DNA of 64,000 nt from Ooceraea biroi (taxonomy: Eukaryota > Arthropoda > Insecta > Hymenoptera > Formicidae): contig NC_039516.1 of assembly GCF_003672135.1 (NCBI RefSeq), positions 6,183,838 through 6,247,837 on the forward strand. The letters are read 5' to 3'. A program made the position numbers and the translations under genes. The notes under the pieces were generated by a model, which was not told where the DNA came from, made no database searches, and was given only the letters and a program-made list of their open reading frames with translations. Below, piece by piece: positions 36,870 to 48,239 of this stretch; within the stretch, counting starts at the first letter, position 1; each line of letters opens with the position of its first letter.

Positions 36870-39800
36870 GTGTACTGTGAGGTGGTTTAACACTGTCTTT
36901 AAGCAGTGAACGGCATCGCGTTAGAATTCCGTTCGGACGCCATGAACTGCCCAAGGGAAATCCGTCGTAAAAAATGAGGCGCCACCGTTCGCCGTGTCCC
37001 TTTTCGCGAGATCTCCTCGCGCTTCAGGCACGTTTTTCCGAGGAATCTTCAAGAAAGGCTCCACCGACCGTGCGAAATCGTTTATTCGTCTTCTTCTGGC
37101 GAACCGAGCGATAAATCCAACATTGTCACTCGCGCGACTCGCGTTCGCGGCCTCGTCCCGGTGGAAACTTATTCTTCCCCAGTGTCGGGAGATATATACC
37201 GGCTCTCGTCCGTTCCCTCGCGAGTTTTCAAATAAGCGGCCCTCCAGGAGGAACGGAATCGACCAGTGACGCGGAAGGGCCTGGAAGCTCTGCCATTAAA
37301 GTTGCACGCGCCTCGCCGTCCTCGCATCCGCGTCGCAGGCATCGCCAGCCTGATATCCATATGCAGCAGCCCGAGGAAATAAGCTCGCTCGTAAATAAGA
37401 AAAGTTCTTACCGCCCGGGCACCCTCGCCCCTCGTCACTCTCTCTCTTTCTCTCTTACTCGCTCACTCTTCGAGGGGTTCGCTCGAAGCCGACGTGGAGC
37501 GCGCGTGGCTTCTGAGATATCGGATGATTTGTTGCGAGTCGCCCTCTTTTTCACTCCGATCCGGGACGCGACGCTTCCTTCCTACGAAAGGTCATGAATA
37601 CGCCGACGTCTTGCGTGTGCGCACGGCGACGTCATTTCCCGGCACTTTAACGCCATAATGGTCGGGATGGTCACTTAGCTCGCATTGCCGCTTTTTGTGC
37701 CGCGCACGTTATTGGAGCGAGAACCGCGCCGTTCCGTTGCGTCTCGTTGTGAATTACGCGAGAGACGTTCCTCGGAAATTTACTAGAGAGCACGGAGAGG
37801 AAACAGCTAAAAATGTCATTACGTTCCTTCAGCACATACTCGCGCTATTGGTGATATTTTTTATTTTCGTTAAATTACTAGCGGCGGTCGAGGATTACAA
37901 AAATAAATGAAAATTATTTCGCATATCTCTCTCTCTCTTTAGATTCAGTCAATTATACGAAATTTCAAGGTTTGTTTTCACCTCATTTCTCGGGAAATGT
38001 CGCGGTAATTAGAGAAATCAAAAGGCCTGACCTAGAGAACTGAAACAACATTGATTTAGAAGTTGGATTCCCATTACTAATCTCTTCTCGACAAATGAAG
38101 TTTCTTTTCCTGGAGGAGAGTAACTGTCCTCGCGGAAGGTTAACGGTACGCACGAGTACGCGTCACGTTACGGAGCTAGCGAGATTGATTTACGAGTCGC
38201 GGTATTTTATTCGAGGTCCGTTTTTTTCGTGCCCTCTTGTACCGGGAGAGAGAGCTCGTCTTCTTACGGCGACGATGCTTGCGTTGCGGTATCGTCCCTG
38301 TCCAGCGATGCACGGCGCGCGGCCTTTTCGCGCCGCAAGATTTATGGTCGACGCGGTTGCACCGCGAAAGTCGGCGAACGATAATCAGATACAACCGGGA
38401 CAACGAAATAGTTACGAGTTACGCGGCACGTGCGCGCCTTGACCGGCAAGAATCCATCAGACACGGCACTCCTCGTTAATGCGACAAGGAGAAAACCCCG
38501 CGACATTGCGCTCGTTTTATTTTTGCCCCCGCCGTTTATAATCCCCGACGGTGCTGATCGTCATCGGGGCTCCGCGCCAAAGATAGAAATAAAGCGAGAG
38601 AGGCCTCGTCGGCGCGGGATACGCCTCGCGCGCTTCTTATCCCGCGGAATCTCGTGAGTGATCGCCGGCGATTTACCGGCACTCGTCTCCGGTATCTCTC
38701 AAATCTCAAGACTTATGGCACCACCGTGGCGTACTCGTCTCGCGAAAAATCGGCCGACCGTAAAACCGCGGAATTCTCTTGCGGTGGAAAAAATCTGCGG
38801 CGTGTATAATCGCCGCCGGCCACATTTACGTCGTGTACTTGGCGTTAAATTGCTTCAAATTACTGCGTCAAAAAGTAGCGTCAACTTGCTCGTACCAGTT
38901 CTCATTGTTCAGCAACAACGCATTCTTCGTATCTCTGGTGCATTTATAATTGATTTCCTACAACCTACGAATCTTAAAAAATCGTTATTGCATCGGACCC
39001 ATTTCTCTTTTACCGAATCTGCAACGAGCGAAAAACATTACTTTGTTATTATACACTCGTTTTCTTACGCGGCGTGTCTACTGTCAGGCTGACAGATAAC
39101 AACGATGAGGGTTGAAATAAACGAGCTCCTATTTTCCCGACACGAAACGCGCAGCTCGCTGCGTCAGGAGTTCGCGGAATTTTTTTCCCTAGCAAAACCA
39201 CGAACGGGGTGCTCGGAGGGAGTCTCGACGTATCGGTGGGTGATCTCGTCGAGCGAGAGAGTCTCAAGAGCAACGACGGCGATCCGGGGAGAAGACCGCG
39301 GTGTGCGTGTGTGTACGGCAGAGAAGAAGAGAGGGTGAACAGGGGGACTCTGGATATATAAAATAATCCCCAGAAATGGAGGGAATAAATCACTCGTGTC
39401 GTGAGAGGCCTTCCTGATCAGATGGAGGGGTTGGAAACGGGATAAAAACGTTCCGCCTCCCTTTCGGATCGCAAGGAACTTTGCTCTTGGTCGGCCAACA
39501 TACATACCCTTCAACACGCGTCGCCCGTGCGCCTTCCTCTCTATCTCTCTTTTTCATCCTTTCTCCTTCTGTGTCTTTCCCCTTTCGTCTCGTTTTTGAG
39601 CCGCCTCTCCTTCGCTATTGCCCTTTGTGCTTATCGGCAGCACTCCATTATTCGACCACGTCAATTACAGCCTCTGCGCCTAACGACTGAAGAATTCGAT
39701 GTGCCGGGGTGCCCTTACGTTCCTCTCTCGCACTGGCGGATAACGAGTGCGTCGATTCGATGAGAGAGCGCGGGAATTGATAGGCGAAAAGGAAGGCCTC

Positions 39801-41151
39801 TCGCACGCTCTTACACCCGAGCGACGAAAAACGATCCTTTCGGTCCCGTTCTTCCGCCACTTTTCCATGAACGTGTGATGAGCGAGCACGAGCGTTAATT
39901 TGTTTCCCCGGTTATTTGTTGTTCGGTTTTGCTGCGCCCTTTCTCGGCCGAGTGCGCGCAAATATTTGTCCGAGTCAATCGCCGGGGATTATTTGGGATA
40001 AACACTCGCGGCGCGTAATAAACCCGTCCGGCGTTTTATCCGCGCCGCGAGTTTTACAGTCATGCATACGCGAATGTACGAGGCTCGTTACGAGTGCGAG
40101 ACGCGTTGGACGCGCGCGGTCTCGCGACAGGTCCCATTTTGCACGTGGAATTAACGGCTACGAAGTTACCCCGTTACGAGCGCGCGCCGCGCAATTTCTT
40201 AATACGCGTCGCGAAGACTTATGGGGATGCACGGGTCTCCGCCCCGTCGTGCTGCGCCCGGCAAACATCACTCTGGCGTTTTTCATTTCGGCGCTCGCTC
40301 ACGCGCGCGCAATTTGTTTAATCTCGGCGTCTAATGAAGCCTATCGCGGCAGAGGGATCGTCGTGCCGTTCGGTCCTAATCTGCGCGAAATTGCGTCGTT
40401 CGATTTTCCTTCGTCGAATTAAATCGCACCACGCCCTTTCCTTCTGTCGTACACCCCCGCATCGTCTCGCTGTTCCCGCCCGACCCCGCCGGCCTGACAG
40501 CCCTTTCCCGCCTGTGCACCGTCGACCTACTTACCTCCCTCCAGCGAGGATGGAAAAAGCGGCGCGCGGTGGAGGAGAGCGTTAAACGAAGACACTGGAT
40601 CAATTTTTCAAAAGGAATCGTTCCTAGCGTGGCGGAGACGCGGGGGCGCCCGATCCGAAAAATAATTAATTAAGAGCCACGAGGGTGAAGACGGGGCGCG
40701 AGACTACCCTCATTATTTTGTTGGCGCGCACCCCGTTTTTCGTTTCGCTTGTCCGTCACTCCCCCGTCGCTCAATCCATCTGCTTCCCGTCCTGTTCCTG
40801 AGTGGCTGCTACGCTGTATCTTTATCCACGTAGTCGGATGTCAGTTAAAGCTGTATAGTGTTGTAATCATACATGCGAAAAAAATTAAGATTTTGGATTG
40901 TAGGTAATTCGATCCATTTAAATATTTCAACGTTGATGTAATTATGTAACGGCTCTCTCTCTCTCTTTCTCGCACGTTGCGAAGTGTGAAGATAAAATTT
41001 CACGCTTCTGTTTTAAATATTTTATTGGCTGCACGATTCAGCTTTCTCAATTTACGTCATATCGTCGCAACGGGCGATTTTTCATTATTTTTCATACGTT
41101 TTTTTTTAAACTCTTTTATTCCTATCATGCTTAGAACTCATTAGCATTTGA
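36870..41151. other. Non-coding stretch, CpG-dense in part
   Basis: No supported gene. CpG-dense sequence from about 37000 to 40650 has open frames on both strands at once with arginine- and serine-rich, composition-driven translations. AT-rich sequence leads into the mariner element from about 40860. Confidence 0.4.
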
Positions 41152-41153
41152 TA
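41152..41153. repeat. Left TA target site of the mariner element
   Basis: TA precedes the left terminal repeat (TTAGGGGTGTG) and is matched by TA at 42399-42400. Confidence 0.85.
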
Positions 41154-41183
41154 TTAGGGGTGTGATTTAGTTTTGAGGGTTTT
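41154..41183 (+). repeat. Mariner left terminal inverted repeat
   Basis: Begins TTAGGGGTGTGATTTAGTTT. It lies at the 3' end of the transposase gene. It differs from the right repeat only at position 6 (G here, A there). Confidence 0.95.
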
Positions 41184-41230
41184 TTTTGCTCAAAAACGCA
41201 TGTATTTAAATATGATAATGAATGAATACC

Positions 41231-42227
41231 TTAATTAAAATATTTTCCTTCGTTTTCTATAACTTTTTCCCATCTTTCTGGCAAGAGATGGATTCCACGA
41301 CAATAAAATGACTCTTCTTTTGAGTTGATCCATTCGTCGACGAATTTTCGCACTTCTTCGAAATTATCAAAGTGTGTATCCTCTAAAGCGTGTTGCATCG
41401 ACTGGAACAAATAATAATCGCATGGAGCAATGTCCGGAGAATACGCGGGGTGCGGTAAGACTTGCCATTCAAGCTCTAATAGTGTTTGTTTCACTGATAA
41501 CGCAACGTCAGGTCGAGCGTTGTCACGAAGAAGAATCACTTTCCGTCGTTTACTCGCTATTGGTGGTCGTTTTTGGTCCAATGCTTGCTTCAACTTGTAC
41601 AATTGGTGTCGATAACGATCAGCCGTGACAGTTTCATGCGGATTTAACAGCTCATAGTACACTATTACTTTTGAACCGTGAATATTGCGTCTCGGAATGG
41701 ATGTTGATGGTTCGCCTGGATCCACCCATGATTTTCTGCGTTTCGGATTATCAAAACAGATCCACTTTTCATCCCCAGTAACAATCCGAGACAAAAGACT
41801 TCTTTTTTTGCCTCGCGATCAACGAAATGCAAATGTTCAATCGGTTCGCAATGGCACTTTTCGATAATTGATGTGGAACCCATTTCCCTTCTTTCTGAAT
41901 TTTTCCCATTTCATGTAAATGTTTGGTAACTGTTGTACAATCAACATTTAATGCTCTGGCAAGTTCTGAAGTGGATTCTGTTGGATTTTCGTGCAATAAT
42001 GCTTGCAAATCTGCATTTTCAAGCTTTCTTGGTTGTCCCGAGCGTTCTTTGTCCTTCACATCAGTATGACCACTTTTAAAGCGTCTAAACCAGTATTCAC
42101 ACGTCTTAATTGATGGGGCAGAATCACCATAAGTTTCCACAAGAATTCTATAACCGTCAGCCGCAGTTTTCTTTTGATTAAAAAACAGAAGCAACGCATG
42201 TCGAAAATGCTGTTTCGGAAGTTGCAT
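41231..42227 (-). pseudogene. Mariner transposase, frameshifted and internally deleted
   Basis: This is a DDD-type cut-and-paste transposase related to the mariner family (Mos1-like in overall layout). The frame from ATG at 42227 encodes the paired-like helix-turn-helix DNA-binding half (KTCEYWFRRFKSGHTDVKD, then GKIQKEGKWVPHQL, the WVPHEL-type motif). An extra base in the run of seven A (41803-41809 on the plus strand) shifts frame; the second frame runs to the TAA at 41231. It holds catalytic D in IVTGDEKW, D in LLRDNARPD and D in YSPDIAPCDYYLF, with exactly 34 residues between the last two (DD34D). The spacing from the first to second D is about ten residues short: the tryptophan-rich strand expected before YYELL is missing near 41661-41670. 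The residue after NARP is D instead of the usual H. Allowing for the shift there are 331 codons, slightly under Mos1 size. Confidence 0.95.
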
Positions 42228-42368
42228 TTTTACGATGATATAAACACGACTGTTATTGCATCTATTGCTATAATGCTACTAAATGTCATGGATAATGTCA
42301 AGACTGTAAGAAACAACAGTTATCGGAAACAGCTATTGGAACAAACTGACACTACAGCCATCTGTTGC

Positions 42369-42398
42369 AAAACCCTCAAAACTAAATCACACTCCTAA
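42369..42398 (-). repeat. Mariner right terminal inverted repeat
   Basis: On the minus strand it begins TTAGGAGTGTGATTTAGTTT. It lies 141 bp upstream of the transposase ATG and probably includes transposase-binding sequence, by analogy with other mariners. Confidence 0.95.
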
Positions 42399-42400
42399 TA
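42399..42400. repeat. Right TA target site of the mariner element
   Basis: TA follows the right terminal repeat; it is the partner of 41152-41153. Confidence 0.85.
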
Positions 42401-44607
42401 CAATGTGTCAGCTTTCACGCAGTCCGTCCAATTGTAAAATGAAATCTCTTGTGCAGATTTCCGCGGACTACATCTCTGTTCGCCAGTAGATCATTAGATA
42501 AAAATCCTCAACTAACATCCGTGCCACGCGACGTTTCGAGCGTGCTATGGAAAAACCTCGCACCATCGCTCGCCCATTAGGGGTGCGCAAGCTGGCGGGG
42601 GTATGCCGCTCCATATGTCGCTATCCAATATCGGTCGGGCATCGATCATTTCCGAGTAGCTTCCATCGGTGGACAGTTGAGGCGATTTGGGGCACTTCGT
42701 GAATACGCGCGATGCATACTCGGCCAATCGAACTGGCCGGTGTCCCCCATCGTTTCTTTTTTTTTCCACGATATTCTGGGAGAGCCGGCGAAAGGACGCA
42801 TTATCGGGGAACTTGATGGATTATTTGGGGAACGCGTTGATTGCCGTCTTCCCGGTGCTCCGGGTCTTCCGCATTATGATTACATCGATCTTGTATTTAC
42901 AGCGCGAAAGGTCCCTCGTCGTCGTGCCTGGAATTCTAATCGCTCGAGTCGGCTCGCCCGCGGCCATATACGCACGCACGTCTGATTTATGCGTCTTACC
43001 GTCGGAATTTATAGGTTCGCGAGGAGAAGAGAAAAGATCGTGCGGCTAGAGGAGGACCTCCCCGAGGAGAAGTCCGAAAGTCGTAAACGAGGCGAAGGTC
43101 ACTCGACCTCCCCCGCGTAAACGCTCGTGGCGAACTCGGCGGCGCGGTTGGTCCTCTGTGAATCGGCACAGATCCTTAAATTTCCTTCGGCTTACCGCAA
43201 TTTGCAACTTTCCATCCTGTCTGGTTCAGCGAGAGCACGGCCGTTTATTTTCGTTACTCGCGACTGTAATCGTTGGTCTTCTTGTTTCTTATTCAACGCG
43301 TGTAAGCGCACTCTGCCGCGCATCTAAGCAAAGTCTGCGCCGGGAGACGCGACTGGCTCTGCAGAGAACGAGGGGGAATTCATGGGAATTGGATAAAGTC
43401 ATAAGGTAGAATACGAGTGAGACTGCCTCCGGTGAAGTCTCCTAACGTAGGATCTTCTTGTCTACCCTTAAAGGCGCGGAAAGGACCTTAAGCTGTTTTC
43501 TTCCGCACTACGTGTTACATCGCGCTGGAATATACGCTATTTGTATATACATACTCCCCTATTTATGTATACATGGAACACGGAAGGCTACTATGCCTAC
43601 TAAAATTTATGCCGCGCGCAGGCGAAAGTATCGATGCATTGAGCAAATGGAAAAAGATCATTACACCGTTTTATTCTCTCTCAACGTGAAAATATAAATT
43701 TTAGCAGCTTTTTGTGTATACGTATTGCGTACACATTTGCTTTTTCTGTATTTCTAGAATTCAAAACGGCTCTATTTTTGAATAAAAATGAATTTTTCTA
43801 CATAAAGTTTCGAATGCACATTATACAAATCTTAATAACAGGATTACATCATGTTTAATAACAGAATTCATTATAGCTTTCTTCCCATTTTAATATTTAA
43901 TATTTGTTCAAGTGAATATATAACCAATTTTGAATATCGCTTAAGGAGGTCATGAAGGCAAGTTTGAAATTTCAAATATTCCTTATTTCCGTCTTCTTAT
44001 TTCATATTCTCTAAATGGGGTTAATTCGTCTTTAATTTTGTTCACCAGGAGCAGTCGATTCGAAGTCGATATCGCGTACTCCGCTCGTTCGTGTTGTAAG
44101 AGAAATTTGACCCGAGACCAGATTTGTCGGATATTCGATCGTACAAGTGCCTCCTCTCCCCGTCCTTTCATCCCGTCTCGACAGTTCTGCTTTCCCTTCT
44201 CAACCTTTTGAACAAGCTCTCGTAAGAAGTTTGGCAATTTGTAAGCTGACGTCGTCCGCGCGGTGAGATCAGGGATGTACGCACGTGCTATATGACTGCG
44301 CGCGCCTTCGGATATGTACATGAATCATGTATGTATGCATGATACATAATGTACCGTGTGCATATACACACCGTCAAAACTTTATGCGGTCCAGGCATTT
44401 CTGACGCCGTATGTACATGCATAAGTGGCTGCATTGTGGACACAGGAAAAAAGATCACCCCCAACAGAATAATCGCGCAAAAATGAGTCTCTCATAAGTA
44501 TTATTAATTCTTTCGTTATAGCAGCGTTTATAGAGTATAGCAATGTACTCGTAGACCGCTAGCATTATACGCATTAGCAATTAGAATCATGTTCTTTACT
44601 TACTCCA
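42401..44607. other. Non-coding stretch, nothing certain
   Basis: Open frames at 42545-43400 overlap on both strands in CpG-rich sequence and show no domain. 43700-43990 is AT-rich and plain. Confidence 0.4.
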
Positions 44608-44665
44608 CTATTTTATTAACTATTTTATTAATAATAAAAAATTATTTTATTAATTATTCTATTAA
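44608..44665. repeat. Degenerate AT-rich tandem repeat
   Basis: CTATTTTATTAA occurs twice exactly (44608-44619 and 44620-44631), followed by two or three looser copies (TTATTTTATTAA, TTATTCTATTAA). Confidence 0.7.
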
Positions 44666-44750
44666 AGATATAACTTAAAGATTCTACCCTATTAAATAAA
44701 ATTATACTGGCAAATACAACCTGATAGACGTGATTGTCGGTATGTGTGCA

Positions 44751-44756
44751 TTTATT
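44751..44756 (-). terminator. Possible poly(A) signal for the cysteine-rich exon
   Basis: AATAAA on the minus strand, about 160 nt after the stop codon of the candidate terminal exon at 44914. The region is AT-rich, so a chance hexamer is quite possible. Confidence 0.3.
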
Positions 44757-44913
44757 TTAATTATTTACTTTGAGACATTGTATTATAAATATATATTTTG
44801 ATCTTGTTTTGGACCTCTTTTAGCGGATTATCAATGTTGGACTTCAAAGTGTCTATCATATTCTTGCTCAAACTTTTAGAATAATTCGAGTAACTCGTGA
44901 TAATACCGTTTTG

Positions 44914-45128
44914 TTAATTCGCGAAACGCAGGTGCTCGTATTTGCACTTCTCGAGAGCATTGTAACACACAAGCGCCAGAATACGTACGACGTTACATTT
45001 ATATCGCGACGTGTCCTCTGCCGAATCGGCGGTAGTGCAACGACGGAGGAAGCAATTCACGATTGATTCGAGCGGCATTGTCAAAGGGTAGCCATACGAA
45101 TCCGTGTACCGATGCGCTTTTATCGTGC
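44914..45128 (-). CDS. Candidate terminal coding exon, cysteine-rich, partial gene
   Basis: A long pyrimidine-rich tract ending TTATCTGCTTTCAG (acceptor at 45130-45129) precedes an open frame of 70 codons ending in TAA at 44914. The frame needs one base from an upstream exon. The peptide contains IKAHRYTDSYGYPLTMP and five cysteines, including NCFLRRC, YKCNVV, LVCYNALEKC. This pattern suggests a secreted or disulfide-bonded protein. The same frame also continues upstream through the tract as a hydrophobic stretch with no ATG, so an unspliced start is unlikely. No first exon with a signal peptide was found close by. I recognise no family; it could be a real 3' exon or a chance frame. Confidence 0.35.
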
Positions 45129-47960
45129 CTGAAAGCAGATAAACGAAAAACAAATAAAGCAAAGCGATCTTGTGTTAATCGACACTGTCCAGTTCGCGGA
45201 TTTGCACTGCTGCTATTTCCGTGCTGATCTCACCCCTTCACTCAAGCGTGCATACATCGAGCATTTTTCTGGCACGTTCTAAACTTTCATGTATTCGTCG
45301 GCACATGTCAATTATTTATATCATTATGCAGTACAAAGCACACTTTTCTTCTTCTCTTTTTTCTTTCAATTTAAAATCTCAATTCATTAACAATATCAAA
45401 GTTAAATTTCTGAATCATAAACGAAAGAATCACGCTAGCGAGAATTATTAATTATTGTTTTTATTTTAATTTGCGATATGATAAAAGATATATCTGGACC
45501 GTTCGATTAGTCTCAATGTAAATTCCAGTCAAATTATAGATTAGCAGGTGTCCCCATTCGCGTATGTGTACACAAGGAGCAAGTGTACTTTCTTCGTTGC
45601 GGAAGCGGTAGCAATGCAGATGTAACTGAATTTTGCTTTTATTAGATCAATATGTCCGTTTGCGATTCGCGTAAAGCAGTTTCGCCAATGCGAGCAGATG
45701 TGAGTTTCAGTAAAGCACGTGTCGGTATCGCGCCATTCATGTACGACGGGAGTAGTGTACGTGCATACATGCTGCACTTTTTACGAGCAAGCGCGAAGTG
45801 TTCGACCGTTGCGATTTCATTCACATGGACACGATACACGTGGGCGCGCGGGTCGCGCGCGCTTCTATTCTCCTTTCTTCGTTTGTAATAATCCCAGATG
45901 AACGCTGGCGGCGCTTCCACTGTGAAATCTTCAACGGCGCGACGCACCGCCGTTGGAAAGAGCAGCGAGGGGGATATTAAACGCGAGGAGGACGCGATCA
46001 TTCTCGGAATAACATAGCGTCGCATTTTTTAACGTTCTTACTACAAACTGTGTAATTTCGGATGCACAGAGAAGAATGCGCGCCATGAAGTAATTAATCC
46101 AAATCACAATTCATTGAGTGCTTCATGCAGAAAGGACGTCTCGAGACAAAATCACATCGACGATTTTAACTGTTACAAAATATTTTAAAATTATGACAAT
46201 TAATTATTTTAATATAATATTATTGCAAAAGGGAAGGATTAATTAAAAATTTTGTTTACCTATCTGAAAACTTTCATAATAAAATTAATATCATGCGACA
46301 ATTTCGAATCAATCCATATGTCATGAGCATCAAAGGACAATTTGAGAGTTGCGAAAAAATTTAGTACTTGGGATCGAAATTATTGATGATAAGTATTATG
46401 TGAATTTAAGTGTCGAAGAGATATTTTATGAATGAAATTATGACATCGCGCGGTCTGGCTCACAGCTGATGATTCAAGAAGAACCACCGGTGAATATGAG
46501 TCCCCATAGTTCGAGGACGAAGAGATTCAAGAATGTCACGTGACAAGCATTTTGCTCGTCCATCCGTGCATCGCGCCATCAACTTTGGTCATAAAGCCTT
46601 GCCTTGGCTGCTCGTGAAGTTGCTCGCTCCGTCTTTGGACGCGAATTCTCCCTCCGGACTCCTGACACACATGCATCTATGCCCTACGACCGCACATCGA
46701 CGTATTGTCCCCCTCTGGCCGAATCCACCCTTCGACCTTATCTAGATTGAATCGGGGATGCCGGCGGCGCGGAACGTGAATTGCATGTCCGATAAAAAGA
46801 GAGGAAAGAGAAATGTGTACATAGTGCACTCGAACCTTCGTTCGAACTGTGAACTTCGGCGAGACGTACGCATCATATTTGCATTAATGATGATCGCATC
46901 TGCTTGATTACTCAGCGTTACACATAGTGGCGTAATGTGCTGCATATGCGAGGAATGATTAATCCGAAACGGAATTTATACCGCGATTACCAATTCACCT
47001 TGAACTATGTATATTTTTATCACAAGTCAGCAAATCAAAGATTATTATATAATGTTATCTTTTTATTATATTATAATAGTTCAAAGTCGAATTTTTCTGA
47101 AGTTCCGGATTTTAGAATAATTGCAAGGCAAAGTATTATGATCTAGAGAGAGGTATACCTTGCTCTATTAGATATCAATTATTATTAAATACTTAAATGC
47201 AAATAATAATAAGGATATTCCGGTAAAATATTGAGAAATATTCAGTTTTATAAGATTTCTCACACATCTTCAAGGAATAGCTAAATGGATGATTCGTGAT
47301 GACTCGGCATATTTACGATCTATATAGCATCAGTGTATAAATTCGTACGTAACGAGTCGCCGGGGCGTAGCCCACGATTCCGGCACATAATTCTATTTCC
47401 AGTGCATCGATAACAACCTCCGCATCTGCAATAAAGTAGGCATTCTTGATGAGTCAGCTCATATGCGTTGCGGCGCAAAACTGTTATTACACGGAGGCTA
47501 TTTCTGGCCGCATCAGATCTGCCACATCGTTGGAACGTTGTATTTAACTCGCTTAAAAAGTATCCCGTCCGTCTGTCCGTCCATACGTACGTTCGTTCGT
47601 TCGCGTCTTAGCATGCGCTGTGGAGATCCACGAGGAGTGACCGGTTCGCCGTTGAGGAGCTATATGCCACGGCGAAACACGCAATTACGAACGTGTTACG
47701 CTGAATTACCCACATGCTTTTGGCGTGACTGCAGTTGCATGGCAGCAGGCATGATTTCGCTCGCACGGCTCGCGCGCCGGTGGACGGTGACGAATTCGAT
47801 TTTAGACGCTGTGATTTTCCAACCAGATTGATACGCGCTTAAATCGCGCGAGTCCGATTGCTATTTTAATGCGCCCGTATTTATTAACGCCCGCACGATT
47901 ATCCCGACGGTGCATTTTACTGCTACGGCTCGTCGCGGCATTAAACGTCGCCGTTTTTGC
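45129..47960. other. Non-coding stretch or intron
   Basis: No exon I can support. If the exon at 44914-45128 and the candidate at 48119-48239 belong together, this is part of their intron. 46150-46450 and 47030-47240 are AT-rich. Open frames at 45642-46025 overlap on both strands without a recognisable domain. Confidence 0.3.
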
Positions 47961-47995
47961 GCGTCGCGTCGCGTCGCGTCGCATCGCATCGCATT
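47961..47995. repeat. Pentanucleotide GCGTC repeat
   Basis: Four GCGTC units, two GCATC and one GCATT in tandem. Confidence 0.85.
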
Positions 47996-48118
47996 GCCTT
48001 CGCCGGTTTTTATTGCGCGCACGTAATTTTTAACGTCTTGCAATAACACGCGGAAGATGGACGTAATTCATCGGCGGATATATAAATCCACGGTATACTG
48101 AAATTAGAATATCCTTAC

Positions 48119-48239
48119 GCTCGCGTAAAATCTCCGTGTCTCTCGCAAAAATGATCGGCGCCGCTTCCTTGAGGCACTGGAGAGCTGTGCAAACGATCGA
48201 ACCTTGCGTCGGGTGTACTTGCGTTTCTGTGCCTCTCAT
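48119..48239 (-). CDS. Possible upstream exon, low confidence
   Basis: An open frame from an ATG at 48239 (in-frame stop just upstream) runs through SIVCTALQCLKEAAPIIFA and ends at a good donor, GAGC then GTAAGG, at 48119/48118. It finishes one base into a codon, which is exactly the phase needed by the acceptor of the cysteine-rich exon at 45128, about 3 kb away. A phase match happens one time in three by chance. The frame lacks a signal peptide, and a second frame over the same bases is also open. Confidence 0.15.

Larger units (their letters stand above)
41154..42398 (-). mobile_element. Full-length mariner transposon, 1245 bp
   Basis: The element is bounded by 30-bp terminal inverted repeats that match at 29 of 30 positions and by TA on both sides. 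Its length of 1245 bp is close to the usual 1.3 kb for mariner. A single minus-strand transposase occupies 42227-41231. All structural parts (both ends, full reading region) are present, but the transposase is disabled. The near-perfect terminal repeats suggest the copy is not old. It could still be mobilised in trans by an intact relative. Confidence 0.97.

Noticed and set aside
41374..41867. Plus-strand frames inside the mariner element
   Set aside because: Antisense shadows of the transposase.
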